Part shown: positions 1 to 7,445 of the stretch, in pieces
Position numbering within the stretch: position 1 is the stretch's first letter
Layout: each line of letters opens with the position of its first letter
Made by a program: the position numbers and the translations under genes
Source: JARRJS01 sp037388885
GTDB lineage: Bacteria; Gemmatimonadota; Gemmatimonadetes; Longimicrobiales; RSA9
Length of the DNA: 10,705 nt
Assembly (NCBI GenBank): GCA_037388885.1
Contig: JARRJS010000110.1
Location: 1-10,705, forward strand
Direction of reading: 5' to 3'
The notes under the pieces: model-generated
What the model was told of the DNA's origin: nothing
The model's database searches: none
Seen by the model: the letters and a program-made list of their open reading frames with translations, nothing else

Positions 1-274
1 GGTGGCGCAGGACCAGCGGGTGGGTGGCCACGTCGTGCAGGGTCTCGGCGGCGCCGATCCGGATGTGGTCCCCGTCCACGTCGATGCCGTGCAGCTCGTC
101 CACCTGCTTGAGAGCGACCAGGTGGCCCGGCTCGAACAACCGATGCTTCATGTTGGGGATGAGGTCCGTCCCGCCTGCGATGGGCATGACATCACCGGCA
201 TGCTCGCTCAGCAGGGCGAGGGCGTCATCCAGGGTGGTGGGCCGGTGATACGCGAACGGGGGCAGCCGCAGCAT
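1..274 (-). CDS. FAD-binding (medium) subunit of a molybdenum hydroxylase, N-terminal part
   Basis: The first 91 residues of a CoxM/CutM/HcrB-type flavoprotein subunit are visible; the gene runs off the left edge. The protein carries FAD and passes electrons between the iron-sulphur subunit and the acceptor in xanthine dehydrogenase, CO dehydrogenase and 4-hydroxybenzoyl-CoA reductase type enzymes. The N-terminus has the family opening (LPPFAYHRPTTLDDALALL), then the FAD diphosphate-binding loop IAGGTDLIPNMK at about residues 32-43, then IGAAETL at 73-79, matching the second flavin motif (IGAxxT). The ATG at 274-272 is the only sensible start because an in-frame stop lies four codons upstream, where it also ends the previous gene. 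The gap to that gene is 9 nt, with no strong Shine-Dalgarno, so coupling to the lipoprotein gene is likely. The family call is firm; the substrate cannot be told. Confidence 0.9.
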   Translation of the reverse strand, partial: MLRLPPFAYHRPTTLDDALALLSEHAGDVMPIAGGTDLIPNMKHRLFEPGHLVALKQVDELHGIDVDGDHIRIGAAETLHDVATHPLVLRH

Positions 275-283
275 CGCCGGTGA

Positions 284-817
284 TCAGCCGGCAAGGATGC
301 GTTGCGTCGCCTGCACGGCGCCGTCCGGGACGGCGTCGGCGTCGCTCACGGGCGCGACCCAGAACGACCACGAGTAACGTTGCTTCAGCATGTCGCCCAG
401 CTTCCGGGCTTCCACGACGGAACGCACGACGCCCACGCGCACCCGGTGAAACGTCCGGCCGTGCAGCTGGAAGGTCGTGGTCCAGACCGGCAGACCCTGG
501 CTCGCCAGGCGGCCCGTCCAGCTACGCGCGGAATCCGCGTTGACGAACGCCCCAATCTGCACCGTGTAAAGCTTCCCCGCCGGGCGTGCCGCGGGCGCGG
601 GCTTCGTCGTCGTATCCGGCGCAGGTCGCGGCCGGGCCTGAGCGCTCTCCGCCGCCGCCCGCCGCGCCGCCGCCAAGCGGGCGCTGTCGGGTCTGGGCGT
701 CGTCGGGGCCGGGGCTGCCGGACGCTGCTGGGCCGCAGGCTTTGATTCCTTGCCACGCCCGCACGCGGTCACTGTGGCCAGCGCGAGGGCGAGGACCAGA
801 GCGACTCGGAATCGCAT
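284..817 (-). CDS. SPOR-domain lipoprotein
   Basis: A 177-residue secreted lipoprotein. Residues 1-18 form a signal peptide (MRFRVALVLALALATVTA) ending in a lipobox-like VTAC, with Cys19 as the expected lipidation site. Residues 20-80 are a low-complexity Ala/Pro/Arg linker. Residues about 82-157 are a SPOR domain, recognised by YTVQIGAF at 84-91, the FHRVRVG core strand at 123-129 and the RKLGDMLKQRY helix. SPOR domains generally bind denuded peptidoglycan glycans, often at division sites, so the protein is probably anchored in the outer membrane and touching the wall. A longer reading frame from the ATG at 862 exists, but the ATG at 817 is preferred: it has GGAGG 7 nt upstream and places the signal peptide at the N-terminus. 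It follows the histidine kinase by 133 nt and precedes the hydroxylase FAD subunit by 9 nt, an unexpected partnership. Its specific role is unknown. Confidence 0.87.
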   Translation of the reverse strand: MRFRVALVLALALATVTACGRGKESKPAAQQRPAAPAPTTPRPDSARLAAARRAAAESAQARPRPAPDTTTKPAPAARPAGKLYTVQIGAFVNADSARSWTGRLASQGLPVWTTTFQLHGRTFHRVRVGVVRSVVEARKLGDMLKQRYSWSFWVAPVSDADAVPDGAVQATQRILAG

Positions 818-824
818 GTGTCGT

Positions 825-829
825 CCTCC
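825..829 (-). promoter_or_regulatory. Ribosome binding site deciding the SPOR lipoprotein start
   Basis: GGAGG on the minus strand lies 7 nt before the ATG at 817-815. It favours this start over the upstream ATG at 862, which has no comparable site and would put 15 extra residues in front of the signal peptide. Confidence 0.8.
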
Positions 830-950
830 GGGGTGTGGACTGGGGGTCCGCAGCTCGAACATGGCTCATTGCAAACTAGTGGGGCCCGCACGCACGGGAA
901 AGCACAGGTGGCATGGGACGGTGCGGCGTATCACTGCTCGGCACGGCGCT

Positions 951-2324
951 TCACGGCAGGCTTGCCATCCCCGTGTCGGCTCGGTTCGCGCTCGCGTGGG
1001 CCGGCAACCGGACGGTGAAGGTGCTGCCTTCGCCCATGTGGCTCTCGACGACCACATCGCCGCCCAGCTGACGAGCGAAGCTACGGGCCACACTGAGGCC
1101 CAGGCCGGTGCCGCCGATCCGCCGCGTCATGGGGTCTTCCGCCTGCCAGAACGGCTCGAAGATGTCCTGCAGCCGATCGGACTCGATGCCGATGCCCGTG
1201 TCCTGCACGGCGAACACGACGTCCTGGTCGTCACTCTGCGCCGTGACGATGACCTTGCCTTCCTCGGTGAACTTGAGGCCGTTCGTGATGAGGTTCAGCA
1301 GGATCTGGCGCACCATGCGGACATCCGTGCGCATGGCGACCGGGGCCGGCGGCGACGTCACCCGCAGGTCCACGCCGCTGGCGTCCGCGAGCGACGACGC
1401 CACGGCTTGCACTCCGTCCAGGATCTGACCGACCGTCGTGTCTTCCAGGCGCAAGCGGGGATCGTAGCCGCGGTCGGCGAACGCCAGGATCTCCTCGATG
1501 AGCTGCAGCAGGTGATTCGAGCTGGCACGGATCCGGGCGAGCTTCGAGCGCTGGCCATCGTTCAGCGGGCCGTCGATGCCGTGTTCCAGCAGGTCGGCAT
1601 AGCCGATGATGGCGGACAGCGGCGTGCGCAGCTCGTGGGACATCACGGACAGGAAGTTGCTCTTCGCCCGGTTGGCGGCCTGTGCTTCCCGGTAAAGCTG
1701 TGCATTCACGATGGCCAGCCCGGCTCGGCGCCCCAGGTCGGCGGCGAACTCCAGGTCGCCGGCGCCGTACGGCGTGTGGTCCGTGGTGCGCGCCAGCGTC
1801 ATGACGCCCAGCGTGCGGGCATGCGCCTTCAGCGGCACCAGGATCGCGGAGTATGGTCGCAGCTTCGCCAGCGCGGAAGCCGTCGCGGGCGACGTCGACC
1901 ATTCCCGCAGTCCATCGTCGACATGCGGCCGCAGGACGGGCACGCCCGTGCGCAGCACGTTGGCGACCACCGTGGCCGACGTGGGATCCACCGGATGCCG
2001 CTCCAGCTCTTCGGCCAGCTCCGTTGCGCCGGCACCCTGCCGCAACCGCACCACGCGCGAGACTTCGCCCGTCCCCTCCAGCAGGTCCAGCACGCACAGG
2101 TCCGTCAACCGCTCGACGGCCAGGCCCGCCAGCGTGCGCAGCGTTTCGCCGTAGTCCAGGGACTCGTGGAGCAGGCGGTCGGCGTCGCCCAGCAGCGAAG
2201 ACGCCGCCGCGGACGCCTCCGCTTCGCGCCGCGCCACGCGCTCCCGCGCAAGCGCGCGCTCATGCCCGGCCGGACTGCGCTCCGCCAGGTCCTCTCGATT
2301 GTCCGAAGGGTTCTCCGCCATCAT
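951..2324 (-). CDS. GAF-domain sensor histidine kinase, cytoplasmic
   Basis: A 457-residue histidine kinase with no membrane segment or signal peptide, so it should sense something in the cytoplasm. Residues 18-45 are a charged helix (possible coiled coil), residues about 48-210 a divergent GAF domain (ending near GDLEFAADLGRRAGLAIVNAQLY), residues about 220-285 the HisKA dimerisation domain with phosphoacceptor His230 in SHELRTP, and residues about 335-442 the HATPase_c domain. The ATP-binding boxes are all present: N box NLITNGLKF (Asn344, Asn348), G1 DTGIGI (375-380), F box FEPFW (389-393) and G2 GGTGLGL (404-410). It should therefore be active. No receiver domain or response regulator is in the window, so it is an orphan here. 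Two adjacent ATGs (2324 and 2321) could both be starts; neither has a convincing Shine-Dalgarno. It lies 83 nt after the nitroreductase stop and may be read through from it. The ligand is unknown. Confidence 0.93.
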   Translation of the reverse strand: MMAENPSDNREDLAERSPAGHERALARERVARREAEASAAASSLLGDADRLLHESLDYGETLRTLAGLAVERLTDLCVLDLLEGTGEVSRVVRLRQGAGATELAEELERHPVDPTSATVVANVLRTGVPVLRPHVDDGLREWSTSPATASALAKLRPYSAILVPLKAHARTLGVMTLARTTDHTPYGAGDLEFAADLGRRAGLAIVNAQLYREAQAANRAKSNFLSVMSHELRTPLSAIIGYADLLEHGIDGPLNDGQRSKLARIRASSNHLLQLIEEILAFADRGYDPRLRLEDTTVGQILDGVQAVASSLADASGVDLRVTSPPAPVAMRTDVRMVRQILLNLITNGLKFTEEGKVIVTAQSDDQDVVFAVQDTGIGIESDRLQDIFEPFWQAEDPMTRRIGGTGLGLSVARSFARQLGGDVVVESHMGEGSTFTVRLPAHASANRADTGMASLP

Positions 2325-2378
2325 TGGTCAAGCTGTGCCGCGTTCCCTACGCCCCATCCCACCGCGTAACAAGCAAGT

Positions 2379-2394
2379 CCGGGGCCAGACCCGG
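2379..2394 (-). terminator. Possible weak hairpin after the nitroreductase
   Basis: Between the nitroreductase stop and the kinase start, CCGGG and CCCGG pair across a 6-nt loop on the minus strand, followed by a moderately T-rich ACTTGCTTGTTA rather than a clean U-run. This may be a weak terminator or attenuator separating the two genes, or chance pairing in GC-rich DNA. Confidence 0.25.
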
Positions 2395-2407
2395 GCACAG
2401 GCGCAGC

Positions 2408-2971
2408 TCAGGCCAACCAGCGCGTCCGCTCCGCCGCGGGCGCACGCGGCCGGGGCGACGGCTGCTCCGCCGGCTCGCCCACGTACACGACGGCGACAAC
2501 CCGCCGATCGTCGGGCACGCCCCACGCGGCCCGCAGATCCGGGTCCTGGAGCACGGCGCCCGTTTTCACGTGCGTGCCCAGGCCCTGCTCCACCGCTGCC
2601 AGGCACAGGTTCTGGATGCCCATGAAGCACGCCGCGTAATCTTCCTCCCGGACCTCGGGATTCTCGTCCAGCCGGCTCGTCACCGCGACCATGCACGGCA
2701 CGGCCATGCGCTCCCGCAGCACTTTCTCCCGCACTGCCGCCGCCGCCGTCTCATCGGCCACCTTCGCCGCCTTGCGGCGGCCCAGCGCTTCGCCGTAAAC
2801 CCGCTTCGCCTCCTCGCCGAGGACCAGGAAGCGCCACGGCTCCGTCATACGATGGTTCGGTGCCAACACCGCCGCGTCCAGCAGCGACTCCACCACTTCA
2901 CGCGGCACCGCGCGGTCTGTGAACACCTTGATGGACCGCCGCCCATGGATCGCTTCGCTCACGCTCGCCAA
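2408..2971 (-). CDS. Nitroreductase family protein (FMN-dependent, YdjA-like)
   Basis: A 187-residue single-domain nitroreductase. The family uses FMN and NAD(P)H to reduce nitroaromatics, quinones or related compounds in the cytoplasm. The FMN phosphate-binding segment GRRSIKVF is at residues 10-17, followed by the typical VPREVVESLLDAAVLAPNH (22-40) and PWRFLVL (45-51). The middle helix, EEDYAACFMGIQNLCLAAVEQGLGT (109-133), is the usual dimer and flavin-contacting segment. The reading frame extends up to an ATG at 3040, but the start is best placed at TTG 2971: GGGAGG lies 7 nt upstream and the product then begins MASVSEAIHGRRSI, as is normal for the family. The longer version would begin right beside the efflux terminator. 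The gene sits between that terminator and the histidine kinase and is a separate transcript or the first gene of one. The substrate is unknown. Confidence 0.88.
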   Translation of the reverse strand: MASVSEAIHGRRSIKVFTDRAVPREVVESLLDAAVLAPNHRMTEPWRFLVLGEEAKRVYGEALGRRKAAKVADETAAAAVREKVLRERMAVPCMVAVTSRLDENPEVREEDYAACFMGIQNLCLAAVEQGLGTHVKTGAVLQDPDLRAAWGVPDDRRVVAVVYVGEPAEQPSPRPRAPAAERTRWLA

Positions 2972-2978
2972 AGCCGCA

Positions 2979-2984
2979 CCTCCC
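2979..2984 (-). promoter_or_regulatory. Ribosome binding site supporting a TTG start
   Basis: GGGAGG on the minus strand lies 7 nt before the TTG at 2971-2969. A GTG at 2962 in the same frame is 16 nt from this site, too far for good initiation, so the rare TTG is the best-placed start. Confidence 0.7.
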
Positions 2985-3041
2985 GCTTGGTTCGTGCCTC
3001 GATCATGTCTCGCAACGACGGGAACGACGCCGACGGGCATG

Positions 3042-3089
3042 AAAAACCGGCGCCGGCCCCGACGGTGACGGTCGGGACCGGCGCCGGTT
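3042..3089 (-). terminator. Intrinsic terminator of the efflux operon
   Basis: On the minus strand, 14 nt after the RND transporter stop, a 12-bp perfect stem (AACCGGCGCCGG at 3045-3056 with CCGGCGCCGGTT at 3078-3089) continues past one C/A mismatch into six more pairs (3058-3063 with 3071-3076) and a 7-nt loop. It is followed directly by a run of five T (3046-3042) on that strand. The opposite strand has no T-run after the stem, so termination is expected only for minus-strand transcription. It ends the regulator-channel-adaptor-pump operon and isolates the nitroreductase. Confidence 0.9.
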
Positions 3090-3103
3090 CGCGCAACTGC
3101 GCT

Positions 3104-6100
3104 TCAGTCGCCCCAGGCCGCGCCCGGCTCCAGGCCGGACTCCTTCTGTTCCTCGTGGATCTGGCGCTCCCGCTCCTCCGACACGAAGCGCGCCTTGATC
3201 CACGCACCGATGTCATCGAAGTAGGTGTACGCCACCGGCACGACCAGCAGGGTCAGCATGGTGGACGTGATCAGCCCGCCGATCACCGCTCGCGCCATGG
3301 GCGCCCGGAACCCGCTACCCTCGCCCAACGCCAGCGCGATGGGCAGCATGCCGAAGATCATGGCCATCGTGGTCATCATGATGGGCCGCATCCGCACGGC
3401 GCCCGCCTCCAGCAGCGCCTGGTGCCGGGCCTTGCCCTGGGCACGCCGCTCGTTGGTGTTGTCCACCAGCAGGATGGCGTTCTTGGTCACCAGCCCCATG
3501 AGCAGGATCACGCCGATCATGGACATCATGTTCAGCGTGTCGCCCGTGATGAGCAGCGCCAGCAGCACGCCCACCAGGGACAGCGGCAGCGACAGCATGA
3601 TGGCGAACGGCTGCAGCACCGACTCGAACTGCGACGCCAGGATCAGGAAGATCAGGATGATGGACAGCAGGATCGTCTGTACAACGTAGCCGAACGTCTC
3701 CTCCAGCTGCTCCGTCTCGCCCGCCAGCTTCGCGCCGTACCCGGGCGGGAAGCTCATGGCCTTCAGCTTCGCCCGGATCTCGGCCGACGCCTCCGACACC
3801 GACAGATCCGGCGCCGTGCCACCCGACACCGTGATCACGCGCTTCAGGTCGTAGCGGTCGATCTTCGCCGGCGCTGTGCTCTTGACGATGCGCGCAACGT
3901 TGCCCAGCGACACGATGATGGTGTTGCCGTTCCTGTCCTTCTTCGTCGTCGCCACCGGCAGCGACGCCACGTCGGCCACCGACGTGCGCCGGTCCTGCGG
4001 TACCTGCACCACCACGTCGCGCTCCTCGCCCGTCGGGTCCTCCCAACGGGTCGCCGTCTGGCCCGCGAACAGGGGCCGCACCGTCGTGGCGAGCTGGCCG
4101 ATGTCCAGGCCCACCCGGTTCGCCAGATCACGGTCCACCTCGATGCGCAGCTCCGGGGTCGGGTCCTGCACCGAGCGCTGCACGTCCACGATGCCCGGGA
4201 TGGAGTCTACTTCCGCCTCCACCTCCCGCGACAGCGACGACAGCCGGTCCATGTCGGGGCCGGACACCTGGACCTGCAACGCCTGCTGGCCGCCGCCACC
4301 CATGCCGGAGACGAACGCGGGCTGCACGCCGAACACCGACTTCAGCCGTTGGCGTGCCAGCACCTCCAGCTGCTGCTGCGACATCTTGCGGTCCTTCCGG
4401 TCCACCAGTTTCACGTAGACCTGCCCGCTGGTCAGACCGCCGAACCCGCCCTGCGCACCCTCGCCCAGCGTGGTGTACGTGTAATCGACGCCCGGGATCT
4501 GCCGCAGCAGCGCCGTCATCTGCTGCGCCTTCTGGCGCACGTAGTCCAGGCTGGAACCTTGGGGCGTCTGGAACGAGACCTGGAGCTGCGACTGGTCGGA
4601 GTCCGGCATGAACGCCCCGCCGATGAGCGGGAACAACGCGATGGCGCCGATGAAGGCGAGGGTCGCGATGCCCAGCGTCGACTTGCGATGGCGCAACGCC
4701 CAGTTCAGCACATGGCCGTACTCGTCCGTGCGCCGCCGGAACCAGCGGTCGAACAGGCCGATGAGCCGCTGCAGCGGGTTCGTCTTCCCGCTCTCCTTCG
4801 TGCTGTGGGGGTCCACACCCAGATAGGCCGACAGCATGGGCGTCAACGTGAACGACACGAACAGCGACACCAGCACCGCCCAGGCCACCGTGAGGCCGAA
4901 CTGGTAGAAGAACCGGCCCACGATGCCCTTCATGAACGCCACGGGCACGAACACGGCCACGATGGTGAACGTGGTGGCCATGACCGCCAGCACGATCTCC
5001 CGGGTGCCGTCGCGCGACGCCGAGAAGTGGTCCTTCCCCATCTCCCGGTGCCGCACGATGTTCTCGATCACCACGATGGCATCGTCGATCAGGATGCCGA
5101 TGGACAGCGCCAGCGCCAGCAGCGTGATGATGTTCAGGGTGAAGCCCAGGGCGCTCATGAGGATGAACGCCGAGATGACCGATACGGGCAGCGCCATCGC
5201 CGTGATGAACGTCGCCTTGAAGTCGTTCAGGAACAGCATCACCACCAGCACGGTCAGCAGGGCACCCAGCAGCAGCTCGTGGATCACGTCGTCCACCGAG
5301 CGCTGGATCATGACCGAGTTGTCCCGCACGATCCGGATGTTCACGTCCTTCGGCAGCGTCCTGTCCAGCTGCGCCACCGCCTCCTTCACCCGGTCCGCCA
5401 CCTCCACCGTGTTGGCGCCCGACACCTTCAGGACGTCCAACGCCACCGCGGGCGATCCGTCCACCAGCGCGGCGGAGCGCTCTTCCTCCGCGCCCACCTC
5501 GACGCGCGCCACGTCCTTCAGCCGGATCGGACCATTGTCGTGACTCGCGACGATGACATCATCGAACTGGCGCGGATCCGAGATGCGGCCCGCCACGCGC
5601 ACCAGCTGCTGCGTCGCGCCCGTCTGGATCTGGCCCGCCGGCACGTCCATGTTCTGCCGCTGCAGCGCCGCCATCACCTGGGACACGGTCACTCCGGCGG
5701 CACGCAGCCGGTCCGGCAGCACGTTGACCCGGATCTGCCGCGCTAGCCCGCCCGTCAGACGGGCCTGCCCCACGCCGCTGATGGCCTCCAGGGTTCGCCG
5801 CACCTGCTCGTCCGCGATCACCGTCAGGTCCGTCACCGGCACCGTGGGCGACGAGATGGCCAGCGAGATGATGGGCATGGACATGGGGTCGAACGTCTGC
5901 ACGATCGGCACATCGATGTCCTGCGGCAGCGTCATGCGCACCGCCTCGATCTTGCCCCGGATGTCCTGCGCCGCGTTCTCGACCTTCCGGCTCAGCTCGA
6001 ACTCGATGATGATCTCCGACATGCCCTCCACGGAGTACGACGTCACGTGTTGCACGCCCTGCACCGTGTTGAAGGCTTCCTCGAGCGGCCGCGTCACCTC

Positions 6101-6295
6101 CCGCTCCACCACTTCCGGGCTCGCACCCGTGTACGTGGTCATGACCGCCACAACGGGGAATTCGATGTCCGGGAACTGGTCGATCGCCAGCTGACGGTAC
6201 CCGAAGATGCCCAGCACCAGCAGCCCGAGCATCACCATGATGGTGAAGATCGGACGCCGGATGGCGACCCCGCTCAGCCCGCCTCCACTGGCCAT
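3104..6295 (-). CDS. RND multidrug efflux transporter, AcrB/HAE1 family
   Basis: A 1063-residue inner-membrane proton-driven pump, full length for the hydrophobe/amphiphile efflux (HAE1) family. It opens with the usual MASGGGLSGVAIRRPIF and TM1 (about 14-33), then the first periplasmic porter region (about 34-335), TM2-TM6, a second TM7 near 537-557, the second porter region (about 560-865) and TM8-TM12. The proton relay is intact: Asp404-Asp405 in TM4 (IGILIDDAIVVIENI) and Lys938 in TM10 (GLVTKNAILLVD), matching AcrB Asp407, Asp408 and Lys940. A charged tail (about 1034-1063) ends the protein. The frame extends to an ATG at 6340, but the ATG at 6295 is chosen: it has an AGGGGGAG site 7 nt upstream, starts 1 nt after the adaptor stop and gives the standard N-terminus. 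It works with the adaptor and channel encoded just upstream. Substrates cannot be read from the sequence; the motifs suggest organic compounds rather than heavy metals. Confidence 0.96.
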   Translation of the reverse strand: MASGGGLSGVAIRRPIFTIMVMLGLLVLGIFGYRQLAIDQFPDIEFPVVAVMTTYTGASPEVVEREVTRPLEEAFNTVQGVQHVTSYSVEGMSEIIIEFELSRKVENAAQDIRGKIEAVRMTLPQDIDVPIVQTFDPMSMPIISLAISSPTVPVTDLTVIADEQVRRTLEAISGVGQARLTGGLARQIRVNVLPDRLRAAGVTVSQVMAALQRQNMDVPAGQIQTGATQQLVRVAGRISDPRQFDDVIVASHDNGPIRLKDVARVEVGAEEERSAALVDGSPAVALDVLKVSGANTVEVADRVKEAVAQLDRTLPKDVNIRIVRDNSVMIQRSVDDVIHELLLGALLTVLVVMLFLNDFKATFITAMALPVSVISAFILMSALGFTLNIITLLALALSIGILIDDAIVVIENIVRHREMGKDHFSASRDGTREIVLAVMATTFTIVAVFVPVAFMKGIVGRFFYQFGLTVAWAVLVSLFVSFTLTPMLSAYLGVDPHSTKESGKTNPLQRLIGLFDRWFRRRTDEYGHVLNWALRHRKSTLGIATLAFIGAIALFPLIGGAFMPDSDQSQLQVSFQTPQGSSLDYVRQKAQQMTALLRQIPGVDYTYTTLGEGAQGGFGGLTSGQVYVKLVDRKDRKMSQQQLEVLARQRLKSVFGVQPAFVSGMGGGGQQALQVQVSGPDMDRLSSLSREVEAEVDSIPGIVDVQRSVQDPTPELRIEVDRDLANRVGLDIGQLATTVRPLFAGQTATRWEDPTGEERDVVVQVPQDRRTSVADVASLPVATTKKDRNGNTIIVSLGNVARIVKSTAPAKIDRYDLKRVITVSGGTAPDLSVSEASAEIRAKLKAMSFPPGYGAKLAGETEQLEETFGYVVQTILLSIILIFLILASQFESVLQPFAIMLSLPLSLVGVLLALLITGDTLNMMSMIGVILLMGLVTKNAILLVDNTNERRAQGKARHQALLEAGAVRMRPIMMTTMAMIFGMLPIALALGEGSGFRAPMARAVIGGLITSTMLTLLVVPVAYTYFDDIGAWIKARFVSEERERQIHEEQKESGLEPGAAWGD

Positions 6296-6296
6296 G

Positions 6297-7445
6297 TCAG
6301 TTCTCCCCCTGCACAGGCGGCGCATCCGGTCCGATAGCACCGCCGCCGACCCGCACCTGCGTGCCTTCCGCGATGTCCTGGCCGGGCGCCACCAGCACCT
6401 GCGTACCCGCCGGTAGCCCGGCCGTCACCTCCACCACCCGGCGCACGTCATCGGTCAGACCAAGCTGCACGGGGCGCCGGGTCAGCACGCCGTTCTCGAT
6501 GGCGTATACGAACGGCGATTCCGTCGTGCCCCGCACCGCCGCCAGCGGCGCCACCACCACGCTGTCTTCCGCCTGCGTCACGATTCGCCCATGGGCAAAC
6601 AAGCCACCCACCAGCGCGTGGTCCTTGTTCGGCAGCCGGGCATACACACCCACCTGGCGCGTTTCCTGGTCCGCCGTCGGCTCCACCCGCGACACCTCGC
6701 CCTTGAACGTCCGGTCCGGATACGCCGTCAGGTCGAACACCACCCGCTGGCCCACGTGGATGCGCGACGCGTCCTCCACAGGCACCTGGCCGCTCAGCTC
6801 GAGAACGTCGATGTTCACTTCCGTGAACAGCTCGTGCCCGACACCCACCGGTTCGCCCTCCTCCACGTCCCGCGCGCTGATGGCGCCCGTCATGGGCGCC
6901 CGTACCACCGTGCGCGACGCCGCCTCGCCGGCACCCGCCGCCTGCGCCTTGGCCGCCGCCAGCTGCGCCTGCGCCGCCGCGTACTGCGCTTTCGCACTCT
7001 CATAGTCGATGTCCGACATCGCGCCCGCGTCGTGCAGCGTCTTCGCCGATTCCAGCCGCTGCCGCGCCAGCGCCAGCCCCGCGTCCGCCGCCGCCACCGC
7101 CGCCCGCGCGCCCTCGGCCTGGCCCCGGACGCCCGCCGCCTCGATGACCGCCAGCGGGTCACCCGCCTTGACCTGACTGCCGCGGTCTACCCGGATGTTG
7201 CGCACTGTGCCCGCCACCTGCGCCGTCAGCTTCACCACGCGATGCGGGTCCAGCGAACCGGTGAGCAGCACGCCGGCTTCCACCGTGCCCGTGTGCACCG
7301 TCGCCACGTCCGAGGCGCTCAGCACGACCGTGTCCTGCGCTGCCGAACCCGCAGCCGCGCTCCGCCCCCCACAACCCGCGGCCACCCCGCCCACCAGGGC
7401 CAACGCCGCCAGCAGGCGCACCCTCGTCCGCCGTTCCTCGCTCAT
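6297..7445 (-). CDS. RND periplasmic adaptor (membrane-fusion) lipoprotein, HlyD/AcrA family
   Basis: A 382-residue adaptor that links the RND pump to the outer-membrane channel in the periplasm. Residues 1-24 are a lipoprotein signal peptide with lipobox VAAGC (Cys25 lipidated). The first lipoyl half is at about 75-101 (GTVRNIRVDRGSQVKAGDPL), then an Ala/Gln-rich coiled-coil hairpin at about 105-177, then the second lipoyl half (TVVRAPMTGAISARDVEEGEPV, 179-200). A beta-barrel domain follows (about 210-295) and a membrane-proximal domain (about 296-367) containing PFVYAIENGVLTRRPVQLGL. The hairpin is rather short, as in AcrA-like adaptors. The ATG shares its first base with the channel gene's stop (TAATG), and GGAGG lies 6 nt upstream, so translation is coupled. 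Its stop is 1 nt before the pump start. The family call is certain. Confidence 0.95.
   Translation of the reverse strand: MSEERRTRVRLLAALALVGGVAAGCGGRSAAAGSAAQDTVVLSASDVATVHTGTVEAGVLLTGSLDPHRVVKLTAQVAGTVRNIRVDRGSQVKAGDPLAVIEAAGVRGQAEGARAAVAAADAGLALARQRLESAKTLHDAGAMSDIDYESAKAQYAAAQAQLAAAKAQAAGAGEAASRTVVRAPMTGAISARDVEEGEPVGVGHELFTEVNIDVLELSGQVPVEDASRIHVGQRVVFDLTAYPDRTFKGEVSRVEPTADQETRQVGVYARLPNKDHALVGGLFAHGRIVTQAEDSVVVAPLAAVRGTTESPFVYAIENGVLTRRPVQLGLTDDVRRVVEVTAGLPAGTQVLVAPGQDIAEGTQVRVGGGAIGPDAPPVQGEN

Noticed and set aside
818..862. Upstream extension of the SPOR lipoprotein to an ATG at 862
   Set aside because: It would bury the signal peptide behind 15 residues and lacks a ribosome site, while the ATG at 817 has GGAGG at ideal spacing.
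750..2369. A 539-codon plus-strand open frame opposite the histidine kinase
   Set aside because: It is the codon-aligned antisense shadow of the kinase gene, and its product has no recognisable domain.
3045..3089. The long GC inverted repeat as a mobile-element end or CRISPR-like unit
   Set aside because: It is a single copy, is followed by a U-run on the minus strand and sits just after a stop codon, so an intrinsic terminator explains it fully.
1853..5746. A 1297-codon open frame on the plus strand across the pump, nitroreductase and part of the kinase gene
   Set aside because: It is codon-aligned antisense to the pump and nitroreductase genes. Stops there would need TTA, CTA or TCA codons in the real genes, which are rare in such GC-rich DNA. 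Its product is His/Arg/Gln-rich with no domain.
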